A stretch of DNA of 7,482 bases from Frankiales bacterium (GTDB lineage: Bacteria; Actinomycetota; Actinomycetes; Mycobacteriales; Jatrophihabitantaceae): NCBI GenBank assembly GCA_025963265.1, contig JAOPUY010000517.1, forward strand, positions 1-7,482, given 5' to 3'. A program made the translations under genes and the position numbers. The notes below the pieces were generated by a model. It ran no database searches and was not told the DNA's origin. It saw only the letters and a program-made list of their open reading frames with translations. Positions 1 to 4,923 of this stretch are shown here, in pieces. The number at the start of each line of letters is the position of its first letter. Within the stretch, counting starts at the first letter, position 1.

Positions 1-63
1 CACCCGCGCCCGGGCCAGCGGGCCGGGGCGCCCCCGCGCCGGCGCCGACGTGCTCGTTCGCAT
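1..63 (-). CDS. N-terminal fragment of a divergent, unidentified protein
   Basis: On the minus strand an ATG at 63-61 opens a frame of 21 codons that runs off the left edge of the window without a stop. The peptide begins MRTSTSAPARGRPG and is rich in Arg, Ala and Pro, so it looks like a disordered N-terminal tail. No family can be named from so little. The main support is upstream. The minus strand reads TACGTT (75-70), then six bases, then the ATG, nearly the same arrangement as at metF (TACGCT, six bases, ATG). This fits a leaderless transcript divergent from the YbaK-family gene. It could still be a chance open frame in GC-rich DNA. The sequence left of the window would settle it. Confidence 0.4.
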   Translation of the reverse strand, partial: MRTSTSAPARGRPGPLARARV

Positions 64-69
64 CGGCTC

Positions 70-75
70 AACGTA
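70..75 (-). promoter_or_regulatory. Candidate -10 element of the divergent left-hand gene
   Basis: The minus strand reads TACGTT at 75-70, fitting the actinobacterial TAnnnT -10 pattern. Six bases separate it from the ATG at 63-61, so transcription would begin at or next to the A of the start codon. No convincing -35 hexamer is visible. Confidence 0.33.
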
Positions 76-117
76 CTGGGCGCGATATCGCGGTGGCCGA
101 GGCGCGCGGCCAGCTTG

Positions 118-123
118 TAGCGT
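118..123 (+). promoter_or_regulatory. Candidate -10 element of the YbaK-family gene (leaderless)
   Basis: TAGCGT lies eight bases before the ATG at 132. This spacing puts the transcription start at or very near the start codon, and no purine-rich ribosome binding site precedes that ATG. A perfect 12-base palindrome (CGCGATATCGCG, 81-92) lies about 40-51 bases upstream of the ATG and could be an operator, though one short palindrome in 70 bases may be chance. Confidence 0.35.
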
Positions 124-131
124 CCACCACC

Positions 132-623
132 ATGACCGATGCCGGCGCGAGCGCGTCCCATCCCAATTGCCAGCTGATCGACGCTCGGCTGGCCGCGGCC
201 GGCGTGCCCGGTCGGGTCCAGATCCTGCCGAGCGCGGCCCCCACCGCGATTGCCGCGGCCGAGCAGATCGGCTGCCCGGTCGCCGCTATCGCTAACTCGT
301 TGATCTTCGCCGACAGCGCGGGCCAGCCGGTGCTGATTTTGACCAGCGGCGCGCACCGGGTCGACACCGCCAAGGTCGCGGCGTTGATCGGCACGGCTGC
401 GCTGAAGCGGGCCAGCCCGGACTTCGTGCGCCAGCACACCAACCAGGTCATCGGCGGAGTGGCCCCGATCGGACACCCGCAGCCGATCCAGACCATCCTC
501 GACGTCGACCTCGCCGCCTTCGATCCGATCTGGGCCGCGGGCGGGATCGCGCACGCCGTCTTTCCGATCAGCTACGAGCAGCTCCGGGCGCTGACCGGCG
601 CGCGGGAGCTCTCGGTGGCTTGA
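132..623 (+). CDS. YbaK/EbsC family protein (aminoacyl-tRNA deacylase fold)
   Basis: A 163-residue protein of the YbaK/EbsC/ProX superfamily. Characterised members hydrolyse mischarged aminoacyl-tRNAs in trans in the cytoplasm, and it spans the single domain these usually have. The recognisable blocks in order are the stretch ending IANSLIF (residues 53-59), LTSGAHRVDTAKVAALIG (about 70-87), IGGVAPIGHP (107-116, containing the GxxxP-type loop of the family) and AGGIAHAVFPI (about 137-147). The position where bacterial YbaK and ProXp-ala have a mechanistically important lysine (KTLV/KSL-type motif) reads Asn55 here. This Asn appears typical of the actinobacterial subgroup, so tRNA deacylation is not assured and the substrate is unknown. 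ATG 132 was chosen over the in-frame GTG at 93 because a -10-like TAGCGT sits eight bases before it and the family domain begins after it. The GNAT gene follows after 28 bases. Confidence 0.85.
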   Translation: MTDAGASASHPNCQLIDARLAAAGVPGRVQILPSAAPTAIAAAEQIGCPVAAIANSLIFADSAGQPVLILTSGAHRVDTAKVAALIGTAALKRASPDFVRQHTNQVIGGVAPIGHPQPIQTILDVDLAAFDPIWAAGGIAHAVFPISYEQLRALTGARELSVA

Positions 624-638
624 GCGAACAGCTAGCGC

Positions 639-644
639 TAATCT
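639..644 (+). promoter_or_regulatory. Candidate -10 element of the GNAT gene (leaderless)
   Basis: TAATCT sits seven bases before the ATG at 652, inside the 28-base gap after the YbaK-family gene. No Shine-Dalgarno sequence is present in the gap. The geometry suggests a leaderless transcript of its own, possibly in addition to readthrough from the gene upstream. A TTGAGC at 620-625 is only 13 bases away, too close to be a normal -35. Confidence 0.35.
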
Positions 645-651
645 TCGACGC

Positions 652-1242
652 ATGACGCATGGAGTCGAGGCATCGAGGTATGTCATCGTCGACGTGCCGC
701 CCGATGAGCTCGAGGGACTCGTCTACGAGGCGATGGCCATCTACGTCGCGGCGATGGGCTACCAGCCGGGCGCCGGGCGGCAACGCGCCGTGCATGCCCT
801 CAAGCACGCCGAGAACGCGGCCTTTCGGTTCCGGGCCGCGATCAACCAGCACGGGCGCCTGATCGGATTCGGCTACGGCTACACCAGCCTGCCCGGGCAG
901 TGGTGGCACGATCTGGTCCGCAAAGCGGTAGGACGCTCAAGCGAGTACTGGCTTGAGGACGCCTTCGAACTCTCCGAGCTGCACGTGTCGCCGGCCAGCC
1001 AAGGCGCCGGAGCCGGCGAGCGCATCCTCCGCTCGCTGGCGGAGGACCTGCCGCACCGCACGATGGTGCTCTCGACGCCCGAAGCCGACAACCGCGCGTG
1101 GCGGCTCTACCGCCGCCTCGGCTTCGTCGACCTCGCCCGCAATCACCTGTTCCCAGGCGACCATCGGCCCTTCGGGGTCCTCGGCGGGCACCTGCCGTTC
1201 GACCGCTCGCCGCAAGACCCGCTGGATCTCGGCCTGAGCTGA
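652..1242 (+). CDS. GNAT family N-acetyltransferase
   Basis: A 196-residue GCN5-related acetyltransferase, expected to be cytoplasmic and to transfer acetyl from acetyl-CoA to an amine that cannot be identified from sequence. The acetyl-CoA pyrophosphate-binding motif A is clear at residues 109-126: ELHVSP, then QGAGAG (117-122), matching the Q/R-x-x-G-x-G/A signature. Motif B follows as NRAWRLYRRLGF (147-158). An upstream block GYTSLPGQWWHDLV (about 76-89) is distinctive for this subgroup. There is no signal peptide or membrane segment. The ATG at 652 follows a -10-like hexamer at leaderless spacing. The gene converges on metF. From memory, a GNAT of similar size (Rv2170) lies near the MTHFR-like gene Rv2172c in M. 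tuberculosis, so the association with metF, idsA and mptA may be conserved. Its role in that setting is unknown. Confidence 0.88.
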   Translation: MTHGVEASRYVIVDVPPDELEGLVYEAMAIYVAAMGYQPGAGRQRAVHALKHAENAAFRFRAAINQHGRLIGFGYGYTSLPGQWWHDLVRKAVGRSSEYWLEDAFELSELHVSPASQGAGAGERILRSLAEDLPHRTMVLSTPEADNRAWRLYRRLGFVDLARNHLFPGDHRPFGVLGGHLPFDRSPQDPLDLGLS

Positions 1243-1246
1243 CCGA

Positions 1247-1290
1247 AGCCGATTACGGCTGACCGGGGCCGGGCCGATCGGCTCCCGGCC
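1247..1290. terminator. Two tandem hairpins in the convergent GNAT/metF gap
   Basis: The 63-base gap between the GNAT stop and the metF stop (minus strand) holds two inverted repeats. The first is AGCCG/CGGCT (1247-1251 with 1256-1260) around an ATTA loop. The second is GGCCGGG/CCCGGCC (1267-1273 with 1284-1290) with a ten-base loop containing CCGATCGG. An eight-base direct repeat GCTGACCG (1238-1245 and 1258-1265) flanks the first hairpin. Neither side has a run of T, so a classical intrinsic terminator is not shown. GC-rich hairpins without a U tract between convergent genes are plausible bidirectional terminators in actinomycetes. Confidence 0.45.
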
Positions 1291-1305
1291 GCGAGTCCCT
1301 CGACC

Positions 1306-2193
1306 TCAGATCGGCGCCGCGCTCGGCATCAGGTTGTCCCAGACCTCGCGCGTCGCCTTGGACCGGTTGAGGGTGTAGAAGTGAATTCCCGGCACGCCCT
1401 CGTCGAGCAGCCGCTGCGCCAGCTTCGAGGTCTCCTCGATGCCCAGGGCGCGAACCGCCTTCGGGTCCTCGGCGATCGCGGCGAACCGCTGGCCAAGCTC
1501 GGCCGGGAAGGGCGCGCCGGTGAACTGCTCAGACCGGGCGATGATGCCCACGTTGGTCACCGGCATCAGACCGGCGATGATCGGCACGTCGCCCCCGGCC
1601 GCGGCCACCCGGTCGCGCATCCGCAGGTAGGCCTCGGGGTCGAAGAACATCTGAGTGATCGCGTAATCGGCGCCGGCCCGGCATTTGTCGACGAATCGGG
1701 TGGTGTCCTCCTCGATGGACGCCGAGCGGGGATGCTTGTACGGGAAGGCCGCGACCCCGACCGTGAAGTCGCCGTGCGAGCGCACCAGCTGCACCAGGTC
1801 GCCCGCGTAGTGCAGGCCCTCGGGGTGGGCGATCCACTCACCGGCCGGGTCGCCCGGCGGATCGCCGCGCAGCGCCAACACGTTCGAGATTCCGGCGTCG
1901 GCCAGGCGTCCGACGATCGAGCGAAGCTCGGCCAGCGAATGCCCGACCGCGGTCAAATGCGCCACCGGCAGCAGAGTCGTGTCGCTGGCGATGTTCTCGG
2001 TGATCTCAATCGTGTGGTCGCGGGTCGCTCCGCGCGCGCCGTAGGTGACCGAGACGAAGTCGGGTCGCAGCGGCTCGAGCTCGCGGATCGTCGTCCACAG
2101 CAACCGGTCATCGGCGGCGGTCCGGGGTGGGAAGAACTCGAAGGAAATGGTGGGACGACCGGACGTCAGGGCTTCCCGAACCGAGCGCGACAT
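1306..2193 (-). CDS. metF: Methylenetetrahydrofolate reductase
   Basis: A 295-residue cytoplasmic flavoprotein that reduces 5,10-methylenetetrahydrofolate to 5-methyltetrahydrofolate, the methyl donor for methionine synthesis. Length is normal for a bacterial MetF catalytic domain (TIM barrel) with no regulatory extension. Key segments are SFEFFPPRT (17-25, with Glu19 equivalent to the catalytic Glu28 of E. coli MetF), SVTYGARG (48-55), NVLALRGDPP (104-113, Asp111 equivalent to the flavin-contacting Asp120), ITQMFFD (179-185), PVTN (211-214) and GIHFYTLNRS (269-278). I prefer ATG 2193. It is preceded by TACGCT and six bases, a leaderless layout, and the protein begins just ahead of the conserved core. 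A GTG at 2217 would add eight residues and would abut the idsA start head to head. The cofactor, NADH or F420H2-independent alternatives, cannot be judged. From memory, a homologue of nearly equal length (Rv2172c) sits divergent from idsA2 in M. tuberculosis. Confidence 0.95.
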   Translation of the reverse strand: MSRSVREALTSGRPTISFEFFPPRTAADDRLLWTTIRELEPLRPDFVSVTYGARGATRDHTIEITENIASDTTLLPVAHLTAVGHSLAELRSIVGRLADAGISNVLALRGDPPGDPAGEWIAHPEGLHYAGDLVQLVRSHGDFTVGVAAFPYKHPRSASIEEDTTRFVDKCRAGADYAITQMFFDPEAYLRMRDRVAAAGGDVPIIAGLMPVTNVGIIARSEQFTGAPFPAELGQRFAAIAEDPKAVRALGIEETSKLAQRLLDEGVPGIHFYTLNRSKATREVWDNLMPSAAPI

Positions 2194-2199
2194 CCCCTC

Positions 2200-2209
2200 A
2201 GCGTAGTGT
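2200..2209. promoter_or_regulatory. Overlapping divergent -10 elements of metF and idsA
   Basis: The plus strand reads AGCGTAGTGT. On the minus strand this gives TACGCT (2205-2200), six bases before the metF ATG at 2193. On the plus strand it gives TAGTGT (2204-2209), eight bases before the idsA GTG at 2218. The two hexamers share bases 2204-2205. Both genes would then be leaderless and transcribed outward from one site, each promoter's upstream part lying in the other gene's coding sequence. No good TTGACA-like -35 was found at 17-18 bases on either side. Confidence 0.45.
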
Positions 2210-2217
2210 CCGCTCAC

Positions 2218-3336
2218 GTGGCCGCCGAGCGAACAACCACCGACGCGCGCGCCCAGGCCCAGTCCTTGACGCTGGTCGCGGCTGTGAACGCCGACCTAGC
2301 GGCGTTCCTCGAACGGCAATTCGACGCCCTGACCGCGATTCACTCCGACCTGCGGCTGCTGTGCGACGCCGCCAGCGCAGCGGTGCTGGTCGGCGGCAAA
2401 CGGCTGCGGCCGACCTTCGCCTACTGGGGCTGGCGGTCCGTGCAGCCAGTCGGCGCCGAGGGTGAGCGGGAGCTGATCCGGGCCGCCGCCAGCCTCGAAC
2501 TGCTGCACGCGGGCGCGCTGGTCCACGATGACCTGATGGACTCCTCCGACACCCGTCGCGGCCTGCCGTCGGCTCACTTGCGCTTCGAGTCCGAGCATCG
2601 GGCGCGCGAGTGGCCCGGCGCGGCCGGGGTCTTCGGGGTGGCCGGCGCGGTGCTGCTCGGCGATCTGCTGCTGTCCTGGGCCGGCGAGATGTTCAGTGCG
2701 GCGATCACGGCCCTGCCGCCTGAGCGCGCGTCGGCCGCGACGAGCGCGTTCGACGCCATGCGGACCGAGGTCGTCGCCGGTCAGTTCCTGGACGCGCTGG
2801 CCCAGACCCGGCAGGCGGTCGACGTAGCCGAGACGCTGCGGGTCATCGAGTTCAAGACCAGCAAGTACACCGTGCAGCGACCCCTGCTGCTCGGCGCCGG
2901 CGCGGCCGGCGCCGATCGCGAGAGCACCGCGGCGCTGTCGGTCTACGGGCTGGTGCTGGGCGAGGCGTTCCAGCTGCGCGACGATCTGCTCGGCGTGTTC
3001 GGCGACCCGGCCGAGACCGGCAAACCGGCCGGGGATGATCTCCGGGAGGGCAAGCGGACGCTGCTGCTGGCTTTGGCCAACGAGGCCGCCACCGCCTCGG
3101 CCCAGCCGCGGCAGACCGAGATTTTGGCCAGCGTCGGCCGGGAGGACCTGGATGACGGGCAGATCGAGCGGCTCCGGGAGGTCCTCGTCGAGACCGGAGC
3201 GCGCGCCGGCGTCGAGGCGCGGATAACCCGACGGGCCGAGGACGCGGCCCAGGCCCTGGCCGCGGCCGACCTCAGCGCGGAGGCCCGGTCGGCGCTGCTC
3301 GAGCTCGCGCAGGTCGCGGCCCACCGTCGGTCGTGA
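2218..3336 (+). CDS. idsA: Polyprenyl synthetase, probable geranylgeranyl diphosphate synthase
   Basis: A 372-residue trans-isoprenyl diphosphate synthase, soluble and alpha-helical, that condenses isopentenyl diphosphate with an allylic primer. Motifs in order are GGKRLRP (59-65), the first aspartate-rich motif DDLMD (104-108) followed by SSDTRRG, GQFLD (188-192), FKTSKYT (212-218) and the second aspartate-rich motif DDLLGVFGD (255-263) followed by TGKPAGDDLREGKRT. This last block is characteristic of actinobacterial GGPP synthases. All Mg-binding aspartates are present. The open frame extends far upstream, but that part is antisense to metF. GTG 2218 is chosen because the homologous domain begins soon after it and TAGTGT lies eight bases upstream; GTG 2206 and GTG 2284 are alternatives. 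Its stop overlaps the crtI start (GTGA), so it should supply GGPP to CrtB and CrtI, acting as the crtE of this cluster. Position -5 before DDLMD is Gly, not aromatic, so product length is not certain. Confidence 0.9.
   Translation: MAAERTTTDARAQAQSLTLVAAVNADLAAFLERQFDALTAIHSDLRLLCDAASAAVLVGGKRLRPTFAYWGWRSVQPVGAEGERELIRAAASLELLHAGALVHDDLMDSSDTRRGLPSAHLRFESEHRAREWPGAAGVFGVAGAVLLGDLLLSWAGEMFSAAITALPPERASAATSAFDAMRTEVVAGQFLDALAQTRQAVDVAETLRVIEFKTSKYTVQRPLLLGAGAAGADRESTAALSVYGLVLGEAFQLRDDLLGVFGDPAETGKPAGDDLREGKRTLLLALANEAATASAQPRQTEILASVGREDLDDGQIERLREVLVETGARAGVEARITRRAEDAAQALAAADLSAEARSALLELAQVAAHRRS
2891..2915. repeat. Perfect 11-base inverted repeat inside idsA
   Basis: TCGGCGCCGGC (2891-2901) and its exact complement GCCGGCGCCGA (2905-2915) are separated by only GCG. 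The mRNA could form a very stable hairpin here. The region encodes a Gly-Ala run (about residues 226-232), and GGC and GCC codons are complementary to one another, so the repeat is probably a by-product of the codons. Confidence 0.4.
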
Positions 3337-4853
3337 GCACCCGCGCCGGCATCGCCGGGCCCACCGAGCGAGTCGTGATCATCGGCGCCGGGCTGGGCGG
3401 CCTGTCCGCGGCCCTGCGCTTGGCCGGCGCCGGCCGCTCGGTCCGAGTGATCGAGGCCAGCGAGCACCCCGGCGGCCTGATGGCCGTTCGAACGGTCGAC
3501 GGCTACCGGTTCGAGACCGGTCCGACGGTGCTCACGATGCCGTCCCTGATCGACGACGCCCTAGCCAGCGTGGGCGAGGCGCGCGCGGATTGGCTAGACC
3601 TGCAACCGGTGAACCCCTCCTATCGCGGGCAGTTCGCCGATGGCAGCAGCCTGCGCTCCTACGCCGACGAGGAGGAGATGGCGGCCGAGGTCGCCCGGGT
3701 CTGCGGACCGGTCGAGGCCGCCGGCTACCGCCGGCTGCGGGCCTACCTGGTTCGTCTCTTCGAGACCGAATTCGAGCCCTTCATGGCCACCAACCTGGAC
3801 GGCCCGGCCGACCTCGTCAACGCCCGGGCCCTGGCCCTGCTCCGGCTCGGCGGCCTACGCGGGTTGGCGGCGAAGGTGGACGGCTTCATCACCGACGACC
3901 GCCTGCGTCGGCTGTTCACCTTTCAGGCCTTGTACGCGGGCGTGGCCCCAAACCGCGCCCGCGCGCTGTACGGGGTGATCAGCTATCTGGATTCAATCGG
4001 CGGCGTCTGGCACCCACGCGGCGGCATGCACCAGGTCGCCGCCGCCCTGGCCGGGGCCGGGGCCAAGCACGGGGTGCGGTTCAGCTACCAAACCCGGGCC
4101 ACCGGAGTGCAGATCGCCAACGGACGAGTGCGGGCCGTGCTGACCGACGCCGGCGAGCGGGTCCCGGCCGATGTGGTGATCGTCAACTCCGATCTGCGCC
4201 GCGCCTACGCCGAGTTGCTGCCGGTCGACGTCCGCCCGCCCGGTCAACGCTTTCGCTCCCTGCTGCCCGGGCAAGCCCGCTACTCCCCCTCGGCCTTCGT
4301 CTGGCACGTCGGCTCCGCGGCGCCGCTGCCCACCCCGGCTCACCACACCATCTCCTTCGGCGCGGCCTGGCAGCAGACCTTCACCGAGATCATCGATCAG
4401 GGCAAGCTGATGACCGACCCCTCGTTGCTGATCAGCGATCCCAGCTTCGACGATCCGAGCGCGGCTCCCGCCGGGCGGCACAGCTACTTCGTGCTGGCGC
4501 CGTGTCCGAACACCGAGACCGCGCGGATCGACTGGCCGCGGGTCGCGCCGCGCTATCAGGAGGAGATCGCCCGCGTGCTGGCCGAACGGGGCTTTGACTC
4601 CGCGGGCGCCTTCTCGAGTGGCGTGGAGACCGATTTCACGATGGATCCGGCCGAGTGGCGCCACCGCGGCCTGACCGCGGGGACTCCGTTCGCGCTGGCC
4701 CACACGCTGGGCCAGACCGGACCACTGCGCCACCCGACTCAGCATCCATCCATCCCCACGTTGCTCTTCTGCGGCGCCGGGGTGCAGCCCGGGGTCGGCG
4801 TGCCCACCGTGCTGCTGTCGGGCCAGTTGGCCGCGGCCCGGGTGACGGGCTGA
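3333..4853 (+). CDS. crtI: Phytoene desaturase (CrtI type)
   Basis: A 506-residue FAD-dependent desaturase, the usual size for CrtI. It is expected to be membrane-associated and to convert phytoene stepwise to lycopene. The N-terminus has the Rossmann dinucleotide-binding motif VVIIGAGLGG (14-23, GxGxxG) followed by the acidic end of the second strand, VIEASEHPGG (39-48), and the substrate-entry block YRFETGPTVLTMP (58-70). In the middle, SIGGVWHPRGGM (221-232) and ADVVIVNSD (279-287) are typical of the CrtI family. The C-terminal FAD-contacting block GAGVQPGVGVP (481-491) is a variant of the common GAGTHPGAGVP, with Thr-His replaced by Val-Gln. GTG 3333 overlaps the idsA stop by four bases (GTGA) and has no clear Shine-Dalgarno, so translation is probably coupled. 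Neighbouring crtB and a lycopene cyclase gene support lycopene as product over the diapophytoene (CrtN) or ketolase (CrtO) alternatives. The exact number of desaturation steps cannot be read from sequence. Confidence 0.93.
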   Translation: MSTRAGIAGPTERVVIIGAGLGGLSAALRLAGAGRSVRVIEASEHPGGLMAVRTVDGYRFETGPTVLTMPSLIDDALASVGEARADWLDLQPVNPSYRGQFADGSSLRSYADEEEMAAEVARVCGPVEAAGYRRLRAYLVRLFETEFEPFMATNLDGPADLVNARALALLRLGGLRGLAAKVDGFITDDRLRRLFTFQALYAGVAPNRARALYGVISYLDSIGGVWHPRGGMHQVAAALAGAGAKHGVRFSYQTRATGVQIANGRVRAVLTDAGERVPADVVIVNSDLRRAYAELLPVDVRPPGQRFRSLLPGQARYSPSAFVWHVGSAAPLPTPAHHTISFGAAWQQTFTEIIDQGKLMTDPSLLISDPSFDDPSAAPAGRHSYFVLAPCPNTETARIDWPRVAPRYQEEIARVLAERGFDSAGAFSSGVETDFTMDPAEWRHRGLTAGTPFALAHTLGQTGPLRHPTQHPSIPTLLFCGAGVQPGVGVPTVLLSGQLAAARVTG

Positions 4854-4919
4854 AGTAAGCGGGGTCTCGCTGGAATCTCCCCACGCGCGCGGCTGATCCG
4901 GATCTGCGACCATGGAGCG
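4854..4919 (+). other. 66-base crtI-mptA spacer, no promoter recognised
   Basis: This is the only sizeable gap inside the rightward cluster. It contains no TAnnnT hexamer at the leaderless spacing seen before the first genes. It has a perfect ten-base palindrome GATCCGGATC (4895-4904), a weak GGGG/CCCC pairing (4861-4864 with 4879-4882) and a GGAG at 4914-4917. The GGAG is only two bases from the mptA start, too close for normal ribosome binding. The likeliest reading is that mptA is co-transcribed with idsA and crtI. Confidence 0.4.
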
Positions 4920-4923
4920 GTGA
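4912..4923 (+). other. Three-codon reading frame whose stop overlaps the mptA start
   Basis: ATG GAG CGG TGA encodes Met-Glu-Arg. Its stop codon (4921-4923) overlaps the mptA GTG (4920-4922) as GTGA, the same overlap seen at the idsA-crtI junction. A ribosome ending here would be placed on the mptA start, so it could act as a reinitiation leader. The frame is so short that coincidence is likely. Confidence 0.25.

Noticed and set aside
93..131. GTG at 93 as the start of the YbaK-family gene
   Set aside because: It would add 13 residues outside the family domain and would place the start upstream of the -10-like TAGCGT; ATG 132 fits better. It cannot be fully excluded.
68..496. 142-codon minus-strand frame over the YbaK-family gene
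   Set aside because: The plus-strand frame here has clear YbaK/EbsC motifs. The minus-strand frame has no recognisable domain.
1381..2217. Long plus-strand extension that would make the idsA frame 651 codons
   Set aside because: It is exactly antisense to metF, has no family resemblance, and the prenyl synthase domain begins only after 2218. High GC makes such open antisense frames common.
2296..3324. 342-codon minus-strand frame within idsA
   Set aside because: It lies wholly antisense to idsA, whose motifs are intact, and has the low-complexity composition of a shadow frame.
3422..3435. Perfect 14-base palindrome GGCCGGCGCCGGCC in crtI
   Set aside because: It lies in a run of Gly and Ala codons in GC-rich coding sequence. 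Such GGC/GCC palindromes arise from codon choice and need no regulatory explanation.
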